From: Xanthomonas fragariae | GTDB taxonomy: Bacteria; Pseudomonadota; Gammaproteobacteria; Xanthomonadales; Xanthomonadaceae | DNA length: 64,000 nucleotides | Reading direction: 5' to 3' | NCBI RefSeq assembly: GCF_017603965.1 | Contig: NZ_CP071955.1 | Span: forward strand, 2,294,001-2,358,000 | In this document: one piece after another, positions 36,561-47,023 of the stretch | How positions within the stretch are numbered: position 1 is the stretch's first letter | Layout of the letters: each line of letters begins with the position of its first letter | Made by a program: the position numbers and the translations under genes | The notes under the pieces: model-generated | Told to the model about the DNA's origin: nothing | The model's database searches: none | What the model saw: the letters and a program-made list of their open reading frames with translations, nothing else

Positions 36561-37937
36561 ATGAACGAATTCTCCGCGCTGCCGCTGTCGCCGGCCCTGG
36601 GCCCCGGCATCGACGCCCTTGGCTACACCGTCCTTACTCCTATCCAGGCGCAGAGCCTGCCGCCGATCCTGCAAGGGCTAGACGTCATCGCCCAGGCGCC
36701 CACCGGCAGCGGCAAGACCGCCGCCTTCGGGCTGGGCCTGCTGCAAAGGCTCGATCCAGCGCTAACCCGCGCGCAGGCACTGGTGCTGTGCCCTACCCGC
36801 GAATTGGCCGATCAGGTCGGCAAGCAGTTGCGCAAGCTGGCCACCGGCATTCCCAACATGAAGTTGGTGGTGCTCACAGGCGGCATGCCGCTGGGCCCGC
36901 AACTGGCATCGCTGGAAGCGCACGACCCGCAAGTAGTGGTCGGCACGCCCGGGCGCATCCAGGAGCTAGCCCGCAAGCGCGCGCTGCATCTGGGCGGCGT
37001 GCGTACCCTGGTGCTGGACGAAGCCGACCGCATGCTCGACATGGGCTTCGAAGAGCCGATCCGCGAGATCGCCAGCCGCTGCGACAAACATCGCCAGAGC
37101 CTGCTGTTTTCGGCCACATTCCCGGACATCATCCGCACGCTCGCGCGCGAGATATTGAAGGATCCGATCGAAATCACCGTCGAAGGCGCCGACAACGCGC
37201 CGGAAATCGATCAGCAATTCTTCGAGGTCGACCCAACCTATCGGCAGAAAGCCGTTGCCGGCCTGCTGCTGCGCTTCAATCCCGAATCCAGCGTGGTGTT
37301 CTGCAATACCCGCAAGGAAGTGGACGAAGTGGCTGGTTCGCTGCAGGAGTTCGGCTTCTCCGCGCTCGCCCTGCATGGCGATATGGAACAGCGCGATCGC
37401 GACGAAGTGCTGGTGCGCTTCGTCAACCGCAGCTGCAACGTGCTGGTGGCCAGCGATGTGGCCGCACGCGGGCTGGACGTGGAAGACCTCTCGGCGGTGG
37501 TCAATTACGAATTGCCCACCGACACCGAAACCTACCGTCATCGCATTGGCCGCACCGCGCGCGCCGGCAAGCGCGGGTTGGCGCTCAGTCTGGTGGCCTC
37601 GCGCGAGACTGGGCGCGCGCAGGCACTGGAGGCCGAACAAGGCCTGCCGTTGAACTGGTCGCGTGCTCCATTGGCAACTGCCCGCCCTGCACAACTACCG
37701 CAGGCAGCGATGACCACCTTGCGCATCGACGGCGGCAAGACCGACAAGCTGCGCGCCGGCGACATCCTAGGCGCATTGACCGGCGAAGCCGGACTCTCGG
37801 GTGCGGCGATCGGCAAGATCGCGATCTACCCCACTCGTTCCTACGTCGCTATCGCGCGCGTGCATGTGGACAAGGCGCTGGGGCATCTGCATACAGGCAA
37901 GATCAAGGGACGCCGGTTCCGGGTCAACAAACTCTAG
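36561..37937 (+). CDS. dbpA: DEAD-box RNA helicase specific for 23S rRNA
   Basis: 458 residues. Helicase motifs are APTGSGKTAAFGL (I), VLDEADRMLDMGF (II, DEAD), LLFSATFPD (III), VVFCNTRKEVDEV (IV) and YRHRIGRTARAGKRG (VI). The C-terminal domain (about 385-458) reads MTTLRIDGGKTDKLRAGDILGAL and KIKGRRFRV, the DbpA RNA-binding domain that targets hairpin 92 of 23S rRNA. Assists 50S subunit assembly. The length is almost the same as E. coli DbpA. Confidence 0.96.
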   Translation: MNEFSALPLSPALGPGIDALGYTVLTPIQAQSLPPILQGLDVIAQAPTGSGKTAAFGLGLLQRLDPALTRAQALVLCPTRELADQVGKQLRKLATGIPNMKLVVLTGGMPLGPQLASLEAHDPQVVVGTPGRIQELARKRALHLGGVRTLVLDEADRMLDMGFEEPIREIASRCDKHRQSLLFSATFPDIIRTLAREILKDPIEITVEGADNAPEIDQQFFEVDPTYRQKAVAGLLLRFNPESSVVFCNTRKEVDEVAGSLQEFGFSALALHGDMEQRDRDEVLVRFVNRSCNVLVASDVAARGLDVEDLSAVVNYELPTDTETYRHRIGRTARAGKRGLALSLVASRETGRAQALEAEQGLPLNWSRAPLATARPAQLPQAAMTTLRIDGGKTDKLRAGDILGALTGEAGLSGAAIGKIAIYPTRSYVAIARVHVDKALGHLHTGKIKGRRFRVNKL

Positions 37938-38042
37938 ATAGCGACGCGGCCGGTGCAATGCCGGCTGCCGGTTATTCGCTGATGCTCATCACGCGATGGA
38001 TGCGCTCACTGGGCGCATCGAAGTGTCGGCAAGATGTCCGGA

Positions 38043-38603
38043 TCAGCAAGACAGCGTCGCCAGCAGCGGCACGTCGTTGGCCCACTTCTCACGGCCCTGC
38101 AGCGCCTGCAACTCGACCAGTACCGCGGCGCCAACGATTTCCAGCTCCAGCTGTGCAGCCAGGCCCAAGGCCGCGCGCAAGGTACCGCCGGTCGCCAGCA
38201 CGTCGTCGACGATCAGCACGCGGGCACCGTGCGGTAGCGCGTCTTCGTGCATTTCGATGCGGTCGGTGCCGTATTCCAACTCATACTCCTGGATCAACGT
38301 CCGCCCGGGCAGCTTGCCCGGCTTACGCACCGGCACAAAACCGGTGCGCAGTTCGCGCGCCAGGGCCGCACCCAGAATGAAACCACGTGCTTCGATGCCC
38401 AGCACAGCATCCAGCGGCGTGGTGCGCCAGGGCTGGGCCATTTCGTCCAGCGCCGAGGCGAAGTCCGGGCCGTCGGAAAGCAGCGGGGTGATGTCCTTGA
38501 AGACGATGCCCGGCTTGGGAAAATCGGCGATGTCGCGGATCCGGTCCGACCAATGGTTGGTTCCGGAAGAGTTGGTGCCGGCACAGCGGCTGCAGTCAGT
38601 CAT
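38043..38603 (-). CDS. apt: Adenine phosphoribosyltransferase
   Basis: 186 residues. Adenine salvage to AMP. Family blocks are [37 protein letters not shown] and the PRPP-binding motif [13 protein letters not shown]. It stands alone, with selO in the same direction upstream. Confidence 0.96.
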   Translation of the reverse strand: MTDCSRCAGTNSSGTNHWSDRIRDIADFPKPGIVFKDITPLLSDGPDFASALDEMAQPWRTTPLDAVLGIEARGFILGAALARELRTGFVPVRKPGKLPGRTLIQEYELEYGTDRIEMHEDALPHGARVLIVDDVLATGGTLRAALGLAAQLELEIVGAAVLVELQALQGREKWANDVPLLATLSC

Positions 38604-38697
38604 GGTGGCGGTGGCATCAGGGCCGGCGGGGACCGCCCTATTCTAGGCTGCGCGGACTGGCGAGGCCGCGTTTACGACATACGTGCATCTGAGCGCG

Positions 38698-40245
38698 TCA
38701 GGAACTGCAAGACAGCATTGAGCAGCCGGCACGATCGCGCGCCCAGTCAGGCCGACGTGCAGCAAACGCCTCGCAGCCTGGCTGGTCGTCGTATGGGTAT
38801 TGCATGACCTCGAGCAACTCCTGCACCCCCGACGGATCGCCCTGTTCGGCACGATCGATCGCCTGCTGCGCCAGATAATTGCGCAGCACGTAGCGCGGGT
38901 TGGCCAGGCGCATGCGCGAGCGCCGCTGGTCTGGCGACAAAGTATCTTGCAGCAGCCGCGCAGCGTAGCGATGCAGCCATTGCTGCAACTGCGGCGCATC
39001 TGCAATGCGCTTGTTTTCGTCATAGAACGCATCGCGCAGTTGCGTAGGGTCCGGATGTTCGGGCGACAGGTCGATCAGGCCACGGAATGTCAGCGTCATG
39101 TCCATCTCGGCCTCGCGCATCAGCGCGCGCAACGCATCGATCAACTTCAGATCCTCATCGCGGCATTCGGCCAGACCCAGCTTAGCGGCGGTATTGCGTC
39201 GGTCACAGGCCAGGTAGGTATCGCCAAACCGATCCAGCGCCTGCCGCAGCGGCGCCTGGTCGGAAAACAGCGGCGCCAGCGCCTGCGCCAGCCGGCCAAG
39301 GTTCCAGTACGCCACTTGTGGCTGGGTGCCGAAGCGATAGCGGCGGCCTTGCGCATCGGTGGTGTTCGGAGTCCAGTCGGGATCGTAATCATCGAGCCAG
39401 CCGTAGGGGCCGTAATCGATGGTCAATCCCAGGATCGACATGTTGTCGGTATTCATCACACCATGTACGAACCCCACCCGCATCCAGTGCGCCACCATCA
39501 CCGCAGTGCGCTCGCAGACCTGCGCAAACCATGCCGCGTAGAGCGCCTGGCCGGCGCCTTGCAGTTCGGGGAAATCGCGCGCGATGGTGAAATCCACCCA
39601 TTGCCGTAGCAGTGCGATATCGCCGCGCGCACTGGGCAATTCGAAATTGCCGAAGCGGATGAACGACGGCGCCACCCGGCACACGATCGCGCCGCGCTCG
39701 TGCTGCGGCCGGCCGTCATAGAACATATCGCGCACCACTGCATCACCAGTCGTCACCAGACTCAACGCACGCGTGGTCGGCACGCCTAGATGATGCATGG
39801 CCTCGCTGCACAGGAATTCGCGGATCGATGAGCGCAACACGGCACGACCATCGGCACCGCGCGAGTACGGCGTAGGGCCGGCGCCCTTGAGCTGCAATTC
39901 GTAGCGGCCACCGTCGACGCCTAGCACTTCGCCCAACGAGATCGCCCGCCCGTCGCCGAGCTGCCCCGCCCAATGCCCGAATTGGTGCCCGCCGTAGTTG
40001 ACCGCCCAGGGCTGCATGCCCGGATACAGCGCATTGCCACCGAATACCTCGGCAAACTGGACGCTGGCAATCTCGGTTTCGTCCAGCCCAAGTCGCTGGG
40101 TCACTTCAGCCGAATATGCGATCACACGCGGCGCGGCCACCGGCGTCGGCAACACTGCCGACCAGGCAGCGCTCACTTCGCGACGGCGTGCGCCTCGTTC
40201 CGGATCGCCAGGTAGTTGCTGGCGCAGGCGATTGTCGAATTGCAT
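38698..40245 (-). CDS. selO: SelO/YdiU protein adenylyltransferase
   Basis: 515 residues from ATG 40245 (ATG 40254 also in frame). This pseudokinase-fold enzyme AMPylates protein hydroxyls. Typical blocks are [52 protein letters not shown] and [29 protein letters not shown] (catalytic Asn/Asp). The C-terminal GCSMLSCSS keeps the redox Cys region of the family. AMPylation by SelO is linked to oxidative stress responses. Confidence 0.95.
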   Translation of the reverse strand: MQFDNRLRQQLPGDPERGARRREVSAAWSAVLPTPVAAPRVIAYSAEVTQRLGLDETEIASVQFAEVFGGNALYPGMQPWAVNYGGHQFGHWAGQLGDGRAISLGEVLGVDGGRYELQLKGAGPTPYSRGADGRAVLRSSIREFLCSEAMHHLGVPTTRALSLVTTGDAVVRDMFYDGRPQHERGAIVCRVAPSFIRFGNFELPSARGDIALLRQWVDFTIARDFPELQGAGQALYAAWFAQVCERTAVMVAHWMRVGFVHGVMNTDNMSILGLTIDYGPYGWLDDYDPDWTPNTTDAQGRRYRFGTQPQVAYWNLGRLAQALAPLFSDQAPLRQALDRFGDTYLACDRRNTAAKLGLAECRDEDLKLIDALRALMREAEMDMTLTFRGLIDLSPEHPDPTQLRDAFYDENKRIADAPQLQQWLHRYAARLLQDTLSPDQRRSRMRLANPRYVLRNYLAQQAIDRAEQGDPSGVQELLEVMQYPYDDQPGCEAFAARRPDWARDRAGCSMLSCSS

Positions 40246-40554
40246 CTTTATCATAGCTACAAGCCTAGGATGTGTGCTGTATTTCAAGGTGATTACGAAG
40301 ACGACGGCCAGGTCCCTACGCAATCGCCCAATGCATCAACAGCGCAGACGCCGCGGATAATGGCCGACGAATCACACAGCGCACATGACGCACGCCGCAA
40401 AGGCCATCCGCCCAGCCCGCTTACGCCTCACGGCAGGTGAATTCAATGCTTCGTGTCTCTATCGCAATCGTCGCTATCTCAAGAGTCCGCCCTTATTTTC
40501 ATGTCAGAAAATTGAGGAGAACTCGATATTGCCGCCACCCTAACGATCCCGTAT
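40246..40554. other. Divergent spacer selO/esterase, no gene seen
   Basis: About 309 bases. Short frames here lack family resemblance. An AGGAG at 40514-40519 is not followed by a usable start because the nearby TTG frame closes after four codons. No hairpin with a T-run. Promoters of both flanking genes must lie here, but no convincing boxes were recognised. Confidence 0.4.
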
Positions 40555-41421
40555 ATGCCTCTCTGCCCTTCCGACTGGTTCCGCTTCACACTGTTGTTGA
40601 TGGGCTCGCTTACCATGACTGCCTGCAGCAGCGCATTCTTTAACGGCATCAACGCCGCGTCTAGCCGCGCCGGAGTCATCGAACGCCCAAACCAGGTTTT
40701 CGACTCTTCTCACGGTCTTTCATTGGATGTGTACCAACCGCGGGGGGCCAGCGATGCGCCAATAGTGGTCTTCTTCTATGGCGGCACATGGAAACGTGGC
40801 AAGCGCAGCAATTATCGCTGGGTAGGACGTTCGCTGGCGCGCCAGGGCATCGTCGCGATCGTTGCCGACTACCGCAAATATCCACAGGTCGGCCTACAAG
40901 GCTTCATGTCCGATGTCGCTGGCGCTACCGCATGGGCATACCGCCATGGATACGACTATGGCGGAGATCCGAAGCAACTTGCGGTGATGGGTCACTCGGC
41001 AGGCGCGCATCTTGCTGTGTTGCTGGGCACCGATAGCCATTGGCTAAACGAACAAGGGATGACACCACGCGAGCTTTGCGGCGTCGTGGGCCTGGCTGGT
41101 CCGTATACATTCCTACCATTGACCGACCCAGAGCTTATGGAGATATTCAGCGACACAGCCGCCGCTGCCGATCCCATCAGCCATGTAGACGGCGACGAGC
41201 CTCCGATGCTGCTGCTCCACGGTGCAGACGACAAGGTCGTGGCGCCCCAGAACAGTATTGCGCTGCAAGCAGCCCTACAGCGCGCGGACGGCACAGGGCT
41301 ACTCAAACTTTATCCCCACGTGGGCCACATACGACTTGTTCTTTCGCTGCGAAAGCCGATGGCCCATTCGCCGGTTTTGCACGATACCGTGCAGTTCCTT
41401 CGGCAATGTCGCGCGCACTGA
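40555..41421 (+). CDS. Alpha/beta-hydrolase lipoprotein, esterase type
   Basis: 288 residues. The lipoprotein signal peptide ends in LTMTAC (Cys24). The alpha/beta-hydrolase domain has an oxyanion region VVFFYGGTW, the nucleophile elbow MGHSAGAH, and likely acid and base in HGADDKVV and PHVGHI. This layout matches the BD-FAE/carboxylesterase group. A membrane-anchored periplasmic esterase acting on acyl or feruloyl esters is likely; the substrate is unknown. Confidence 0.88.
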   Translation: MPLCPSDWFRFTLLLMGSLTMTACSSAFFNGINAASSRAGVIERPNQVFDSSHGLSLDVYQPRGASDAPIVVFFYGGTWKRGKRSNYRWVGRSLARQGIVAIVADYRKYPQVGLQGFMSDVAGATAWAYRHGYDYGGDPKQLAVMGHSAGAHLAVLLGTDSHWLNEQGMTPRELCGVVGLAGPYTFLPLTDPELMEIFSDTAAAADPISHVDGDEPPMLLLHGADDKVVAPQNSIALQAALQRADGTGLLKLYPHVGHIRLVLSLRKPMAHSPVLHDTVQFLRQCRAH

Positions 41422-41495
41422 CTAGCTGTGCAAGCCTGACGGGACGCCCTCGACAGTGACATGGTCGGCCTCCGGGCTGATGCGGCAGTTGATCG

Positions 41496-42194
41496 TCAGT
41501 CAGCAAGCCTGCTTCCCATCAGCTCGAACGGACCACCCTTCTTCAGCGCAGCCCGGTAGGCGGGACGCGCTTGGATTCGCTCAAGAAACACCTGCAAACG
41601 CGGATATTTCTCCAGCCGACCGCCACGCGCCGCGGCAGCCTGCACCGGAAAGCTCATCTGAATGTCGGCGGCGGTAAAGCGTTCGCCGGCGAACCATTCG
41701 CGCGCCTGCAGCGACTGCTCCATCCACTCCAGATGCAGTTTGAGCTGGGGGTCAACAAAGCCCGACATCGCCTTGTCGACGATCGCACGCGCGATGGGTT
41801 TGGCGAAGAACGGCATCGGCGCACTGCGAATGCTCCCCAAGATCAACGTCATCAGCAACGGCAACATTGCCGAGCCTTCGGCGTAGTGCATCCAGTAGCG
41901 AAACTGCAAACGCTCAGGCGACTCCAGCGGACGCGGCGATGGCGACAGCGCGCATTCGGTGTCGTAGCGTTCGGTCAGGTATTCCAGGATCGCGCCGGAT
42001 TCGGCCACGGTCAGATCGCCATCGACAATCACCGGCGATTTTCCGAGCGGATGAATCGCGCGCAGCGCCGGCGGCGCTAGCATGGTCTTTGGGTCGCGTA
42101 CATGACGTACGATCTGGTATGGCAGCGCTAGTTCCTCCAGCAGCCATAGCACGCGCTGGGAACGGGAGTTGTTGAGATGGTGGACAGTGATCAT
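41496..42194 (-). CDS. Glutathione S-transferase family protein
   Basis: 232 residues. N-terminal thioredoxin-like domain with ITVHHLNNSRSQRVLWLLEEL (the catalytic Ser in NNSRSQR), cis-Pro in GKSPVIVDGD and the glutathione-binding LTVAESGAILEYL. An all-helical C-terminal domain follows with EWFAGERFTAADIQMSFPV. The conserved Ser and fold suggest an active enzyme for conjugation or peroxide reduction. Substrate unknown. Confidence 0.92.
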   Translation of the reverse strand: MITVHHLNNSRSQRVLWLLEELALPYQIVRHVRDPKTMLAPPALRAIHPLGKSPVIVDGDLTVAESGAILEYLTERYDTECALSPSPRPLESPERLQFRYWMHYAEGSAMLPLLMTLILGSIRSAPMPFFAKPIARAIVDKAMSGFVDPQLKLHLEWMEQSLQAREWFAGERFTAADIQMSFPVQAAAARGGRLEKYPRLQVFLERIQARPAYRAALKKGGPFELMGSRLAD

Positions 42195-42336
42195 GAGAAA
42201 GCTGCACGCAGAAAACGAACATCCTACCCATCCACGCGTCGTTACCGCGCTCACTTCGCCCGGATGCCGCGACGTGTGTGACGCGGATCGAATCTGGCAT
42301 TTCATCCCATGTCTCTCGCCCCGAACTACGCCCAAT

Positions 42337-42370
42337 AAAAAACGCCGGTCACTTGCGCGACCGGCGTTTT
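42337..42370 (-). terminator. Intrinsic terminator after the cold-shock gene
   Basis: AAAACGCCGGTC (42339-42350) pairs with GACCGGCGTTTT (42359-42370). On the minus strand the stem is followed by TTTTTTATT, 26 bases after the cold-shock stop codon. Also works weakly on the plus strand. Confidence 0.85.
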
Positions 42371-42395
42371 AGGCAACCTGACGGTTGCAGACGGA

Positions 42396-42617
42396 TTAAG
42401 CTACCACCTGCACCTGATCAGCCTGCATGCCCTTCTGGCCCTGCACGGCGATGAAGGTGACCTTCTGGCCTTCCTGCAGCGACTTGAAGCCGGTGCCCTG
42501 GATGGCACGGAAATGCACGAACAGATCCGGGCTTTGATCATTCGGGGTAATAAAACCGAAGCCCTTGGCATCATTGAACCACTTCACGACACCGCTCTGA
42601 CGACTTTCATCTGACAT
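42396..42617 (-). CDS. Cold-shock domain protein
   Basis: 73 residues from ATG 42617 with AGGAG ten bases upstream. The RNA-binding motifs are [12 protein letters not shown] (RNP1) and DLFVHF (RNP2). RNA chaperone of the CspA/CspD type. The frame opens far upstream, but the spacer there is untranslated leader rather than protein. Confidence 0.95.
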   Translation of the reverse strand: MSDESRQSGVVKWFNDAKGFGFITPNDQSPDLFVHFRAIQGTGFKSLQEGQKVTFIAVQGQKGMQADQVQVVA

Positions 42618-43067
42618 TTTTACTAACTCCTGAACTATTGATTGATAAATCGCAGCGTCCGAAAAGCCGGAGCTGAGACTGAGTTGCAGGCGTTGGTAAA
42701 GCGGAACGATGAAGCGAGATCTGTAACGATCCGGCTGCATCAGGCCACGATTCACGGTGACCCTTGCAAACACAGTGCATGTACTGTACTCGTGTTTGCA
42801 GCAAAAAGCGACACTTGGCGTCAAATTTTTACTGTCATGCCAAATCCGATGACTTGTCAGGCTCCTTCCCAGTCACAACTCATCGGTGAATACGCCATAG
42901 AGCAAACACGATCACAGGTCTGGAGCGACGCCGATGCTTGTCCTTTAGTGCTCCGCGACATTGCTGTTCCGCGCAGCTGCGCGCACCGACATCGCGGTGA
43001 CCCTGGTCGCCAACCACTATCATGGAGCGGGCGCGTATCATGAGCGCCCTTTGCAATCGGCATACTG
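42618..43067. other. Divergent spacer cold-shock gene/yaeQ
   Basis: About 450 bases with no protein-like frame. The part next to the cold-shock gene probably includes its 5' untranslated leader, which is often long and structured in csp genes. A TTGACG on the minus strand (42824-42819) could be a -35 box, but no -10 at the right distance was found. I see no repeat or terminator. Confidence 0.4.
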
Positions 43068-43616
43068 ATGGCTCTTACCGCCACCGTCCGCAGGGCGGAA
43101 CTTCAGATCAGCGACATGGACCGCGGCTACTACGCCAACCATTCGCTAACCCTGGCCCAACACCCTTCCGAAACCGACGAGCGCCTGATGGTGCGGCTGC
43201 TGGCGTTTGCGCTGTTTGCCGACGACCGCCTGGAATTCGGCCGTGGCCTCAGCAACGACGACGAGCCAGACCTGTGGCGGCGCGACTACACCGGCGATCC
43301 GGATCTGTGGATCGACCTCGGCCAGCCAGATGAAAGCCGCGTGCGCAAGGCCTGTAACCGTTCACGCGAGGCAGTGGTCATCGGCTACGGCGGCCAAGCC
43401 ACCGAAACTTGGTGGAAGAAACACGCCAATGCATTCGGCAGGCATCGTAATCTGCGCGTCATCGAGCTCGAATCGCAGGCCACCGAAGCATTGGGCGCAT
43501 TAATCCAGCGCGGCATGCGCTTGGACGTGATCATCCAGGATGGCGAAGTTCAGATGCTGGCCGACCACGGCAGCGTCACCCTGACCCCGATGGTGCGGCA
43601 AGCGCCTGCTGAATGA
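43068..43616 (+). CDS. yaeQ: YaeQ family protein
   Basis: 182 residues. Typical features: N-terminal ATVRRAELQISDMDRGYY, then HPSETDERLMVRLLAFALFA, GLSNDDEPDLWRRDYTG and WIDLGQPDESRVRKAC. YaeQ has a restriction-endonuclease-like fold and can compensate for loss of RfaH in enterics; its biochemical role is unknown. The stop overlaps the next start by four bases (ATGA). Confidence 0.94.
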   Translation: MALTATVRRAELQISDMDRGYYANHSLTLAQHPSETDERLMVRLLAFALFADDRLEFGRGLSNDDEPDLWRRDYTGDPDLWIDLGQPDESRVRKACNRSREAVVIGYGGQATETWWKKHANAFGRHRNLRVIELESQATEALGALIQRGMRLDVIIQDGEVQMLADHGSVTLTPMVRQAPAE

Positions 43617-44794
43617 GCACGCGTTGCGACGTGCTGGTCATCGGTGCCGGCGCTGCGGGCCTGATGAGCGCCTTCACTGCCGGCCGGCGCGGTCGTCAGG
43701 TGTTGGCGATCGACCACGCCAACAGGGTCGGCAAGAAGATCCTGATGTCCGGTGGCGGACGCTGCAACTTCACCAATACCGGCACCACGCCGGGCAATTT
43801 CATTTCGGCCAATCGCCACTTCTGCAAATCCGCTCTGGCGCGCTACAGCCCGGCGGATTTCGTGCAGATGGTCGAGCGCCACGGCATTGCCTATCACGAG
43901 AAAGAACTGGGCCAGCTGTTTTGCGATGTCTCGTCCAAGCAGATCGTGCGCATGCTGCTGGATGAGTGCGAGACGGCCGGCGTGGAGATTCGCACCCAAT
44001 GCGAGGTGCAGTCGGTGCGGCGCGACAGCGACGGCTTCAACGTCGAGACCAGCCAGGGTCGCGTGCAGACGCAGTCGCTGATCGTTGCCACCGGTGGGCT
44101 TTCGATTCCCAGCATGGGCGCCAGCGACTTCGGTTACACGCTGGCCAAGCAATTGGGCCATGACCTGCTGCCGACGCGTGCCGGGCTGGTGCCGCTCACC
44201 CTGAGCGGCAAGCATCAGGAACGCTTCCGTGAGCTGGCCGGACTGGCGTTGCCCGTCGAGGCGCAGTGCAACGGAGTCAGCTTCCGAAACTTCATGCTAC
44301 TTACCCACCGTGGCGTCAGTGGCCCGGCGATCCTGCAGATCTCGTCCTATTGGCAGCCGGGCGATGACCTGCGCCTGGACCTGCTGCCGGGGCACGATGC
44401 CGGGGCCTGGTTGCGCGAGCAAAAGCAGCAACGTGGCGCTACCGAGCTGCGCAATGTACTGGCCGAAGTGTTGCCGCGGCGGTTTGCACAGCGGCTGTGC
44501 GATGTATGGCTGCCGGATAAGCCAGTGCGTCAGCTGGATCCACCGCAATTGCAAAGCGCTGCCGACCTGCTCGGCGGCTTCCCGCTGATCGCCAGCGGAA
44601 CCGAGGGCTACCGTACCGCTGAAGTAACGCTGGGCGGGATCGATGCCCATCAGGTCTCAAGTGCGACCATGGAGTCGCGCCTGGTAGCCGGTCTGTATTT
44701 CGTCGGCGAAGTGCTGGATGTCACCGGGTGGCTGGGGGGTTACAACTTTCAGTGGGCATGGGCATCCGGTCACGCGGCCGGGAGCGTAGCCTAA
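43613..44794 (+). CDS. HI0933/BaiN-type flavoprotein
   Basis: 393 residues. N-terminal FAD-binding Rossmann motif VLVIGAGAAGLMSAFTAGRRG, followed by KKILMSGGGRCNFTN and the late VSGPAILQISSYW, TEGYRTAEVTLGGID and FVGEVLDVTGWLGGYNFQWAWASG. These define the HI0933-like/BaiN family of NAD(P)/FAD oxidoreductases. Substrate not known in this organism. Coupled to yaeQ by a four-base overlap. Confidence 0.93.
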   Translation: MSTRCDVLVIGAGAAGLMSAFTAGRRGRQVLAIDHANRVGKKILMSGGGRCNFTNTGTTPGNFISANRHFCKSALARYSPADFVQMVERHGIAYHEKELGQLFCDVSSKQIVRMLLDECETAGVEIRTQCEVQSVRRDSDGFNVETSQGRVQTQSLIVATGGLSIPSMGASDFGYTLAKQLGHDLLPTRAGLVPLTLSGKHQERFRELAGLALPVEAQCNGVSFRNFMLLTHRGVSGPAILQISSYWQPGDDLRLDLLPGHDAGAWLREQKQQRGATELRNVLAEVLPRRFAQRLCDVWLPDKPVRQLDPPQLQSAADLLGGFPLIASGTEGYRTAEVTLGGIDAHQVSSATMESRLVAGLYFVGEVLDVTGWLGGYNFQWAWASGHAAGSVA

Positions 44795-44909
44795 GGGGAG
44801 CCCGTCCCTAAAGCGTGGGCTGAGTCTCACACTGGATGCCGCCTTTTCCAGGCACATGGACGCGCCCGATTACCTTCGTGTATTAAAGCCCGTCGCTAGG
44901 GAGCTGCGC

Positions 44910-46979
44910 ATGCAAAGAGGTAAAGATCTCACCCTCCGCCTGATGATCGTCGACGATAGTGTCGAAGGAGCCGAGGCGATCGTGACGGCGTTGCGCAACG
45001 GCGGCATTGCGGTGCGTCCGTCTCGGCCGCAGACGCCGGAGGAGCTCGCCAGCATGTTGTCGGGGCAGATCGATCTGGCACTGCATGGGCAGGCGCTGCA
45101 GATTCCGATAAATGCATTGCAGCAGCAGATCGCAGGCAGCGGCAAGGATATTCCGATCATCCTACTTGCCGAGAGCATCGAAGAAAATGCGCTGGTCGAG
45201 GCCGCTTCGCACGGTATCCGCGCGATTGCGCTGCGCTATCGTCCGGAGCATCTGTTGGCGCTAGTGCGTTCGGAATGGGCCGACCTGCAGGCACGACGCG
45301 GATTGCGTCGCATCGAAGCACAGATGCGCGAGATCGAGCGCCGCTGCGACGCGCTGATCGCCTCCTCGCGCGACCCGATCGCCTACGTACACGAAGGCAT
45401 GCATATCCGCGCCAACGAGGCGTATCTGGAAATGTTCGGCTTCGAGTCGTTCGACGATGTCGAAGGCGTGTCGCTGCTGGACATGATCGCCGCGCAATAC
45501 GTCGACGATTTCAAGAAATTGCTCAAAGCGCTGTCCAAGGGCGAGCCGCCGCCGGCCCAGTACAAGCTCGATGCACGCCGGCTGGAAGGCGACACCTTTC
45601 CGGCGACGATGGAATTTGCCACTGCCACCTACGAAGGCGAGCCCTGCATCCAGGTAGTGTTCCGGCGTCGCGAAGAGTTCGATCCGGAACTGGCGCGCGA
45701 AGTAGAAGGTCTACGTCAGCGCGATCAGGTCACCGGCCTGCTCAACCGCCCTACCTTCATGGTGGCGCTGGAACAGGCGGTCGCGCAGGCTGGCCGTAGC
45801 GAGAGCCAGTCCGGCTTCCTGTTGATCGAGCCGGACCACTACGTGCGCATCCTGCCGGAAATCGGCCTGGATTCGGCAGATGCCTTGATCGCGGCGCTCG
45901 CCGCACATGTGGCCAGCGTGCTGGATGAGAGCGTAGTGGCTGCACGTTTCGGCGAGCATAGTTTCGCGCTGCTTATGAACGGCACTTACGCGCGCACGCA
46001 TGCGCTGGCTGAAATGGTGCGCGATGCATTTGCGCAGCATGTCTTCAGTGTCGGCGTGCGCTCGGCTACGGTCACGGTAAGCATCGGCGGTGTGCAAATC
46101 GGCGAAAAGATCGCCAGCGTGGGTCAGGTGCTCAATCGCGGCACCGAGGCGCTGCGCACCACTGCCGAGCTCGGCGGCAACGCTGTCAGCATCTACGACC
46201 CAGCCGCCTCCGATCGCGCCGAAGAAGAACGCATCGAACGCTGGGTACAGCAACTGCGCGAAGCGCTGGTCGGCCAAGGCTTCCTGCTGCATTACCAGCC
46301 GGTACTCAATCTGCAAGGCGAGCCGCTGGAGTTGTATCAGGCTTTCCTGCGCCTGGAACGCAATGGCGAGATGATGTCGCCGAACGCGTTTATTGCGATC
46401 GCCGAAGAGCACGACCTGATCACCGAGATCGATCGCTGGGTGGTCGCCCGTGCGATCCGCCAACTCGGCGAGCGGCAACGTGCGGGGCACAAGACCCACC
46501 TGCTGGTACGGGTCGGTCCGAATTCGTTCTCAGACCCGCAGATGATCGACACCATCCGCGAGCAACTGGCGGTGTACGGCGTGCCCGGCGAGCGGCTATG
46601 GCTGCAGACGCCGGAATCAAAGGTGTTTACGCATCTGCGCAATGCCCAGCAGTTTCTGGCTGCGGTGTCGGGAATGGGTTGCAAGGTTGGACTGGAGCAG
46701 TTCGGCTCGGGCTTGGATTCGTTCCAGCTCCTCGCGCATTTCCAGCCGGCCTTCCTCAAACTGGATCGCGGCATCACTGGCGAGGCTGGCTCGGCTCGCG
46801 AAAGCCAGGAGAAGATCGGCGAGATCACCTCGCGCGCGCAGCCAGCGGGCATTTTGACCATGGCCGAATTCGTGGCCGATGCGCAGTCCATGAGCAGCTT
46901 ATTCATTGCCGGCTTGGACTACGTGCAGGGCGACTTCGTCGCACCGACCGGGCCATTGATGAACTACGAGTTCGGCTGA
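44910..46979 (+). CDS. fimX: FimX-like cyclic-di-GMP effector for type IV pili
   Basis: 689 residues when started at ATG 44910, which has GGGAG six bases upstream; an ATG at 44856 would add 18 residues. Order: REC-like domain (LRLMIVDDSVEGAEA), PAS domain (about 145-255), degenerate GGDEF (RFGEHSFALLM replaces GGDEF) and degenerate EAL (ELYQAFLRLE replaces the E-x-L-x-R set). It should therefore bind c-di-GMP without making or breaking it. In Xanthomonas FimX works with a PilZ protein and PilB in twitching and virulence. A terminator follows at 47024. Confidence 0.92.
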   Translation: MQRGKDLTLRLMIVDDSVEGAEAIVTALRNGGIAVRPSRPQTPEELASMLSGQIDLALHGQALQIPINALQQQIAGSGKDIPIILLAESIEENALVEAASHGIRAIALRYRPEHLLALVRSEWADLQARRGLRRIEAQMREIERRCDALIASSRDPIAYVHEGMHIRANEAYLEMFGFESFDDVEGVSLLDMIAAQYVDDFKKLLKALSKGEPPPAQYKLDARRLEGDTFPATMEFATATYEGEPCIQVVFRRREEFDPELAREVEGLRQRDQVTGLLNRPTFMVALEQAVAQAGRSESQSGFLLIEPDHYVRILPEIGLDSADALIAALAAHVASVLDESVVAARFGEHSFALLMNGTYARTHALAEMVRDAFAQHVFSVGVRSATVTVSIGGVQIGEKIASVGQVLNRGTEALRTTAELGGNAVSIYDPAASDRAEEERIERWVQQLREALVGQGFLLHYQPVLNLQGEPLELYQAFLRLERNGEMMSPNAFIAIAEEHDLITEIDRWVVARAIRQLGERQRAGHKTHLLVRVGPNSFSDPQMIDTIREQLAVYGVPGERLWLQTPESKVFTHLRNAQQFLAAVSGMGCKVGLEQFGSGLDSFQLLAHFQPAFLKLDRGITGEAGSARESQEKIGEITSRAQPAGILTMAEFVADAQSMSSLFIAGLDYVQGDFVAPTGPLMNYEFG

Positions 46980-47023
46980 GGCCACGACCCGGGCTCTGTT
47001 GATCGTCGAAACCGCGTCACAAC

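Noticed and set aside
36464..38380. 638-codon plus-strand frame over dbpA and apt
   Set aside because: Arg/Ala-rich shadow translation in a second frame of dbpA, running on antisense to apt; no domains.
40216..40440. 74-codon plus-strand frame after the selO start
   Set aside because: No family resemblance, overlaps the selO 5' end, low-complexity C-terminus.
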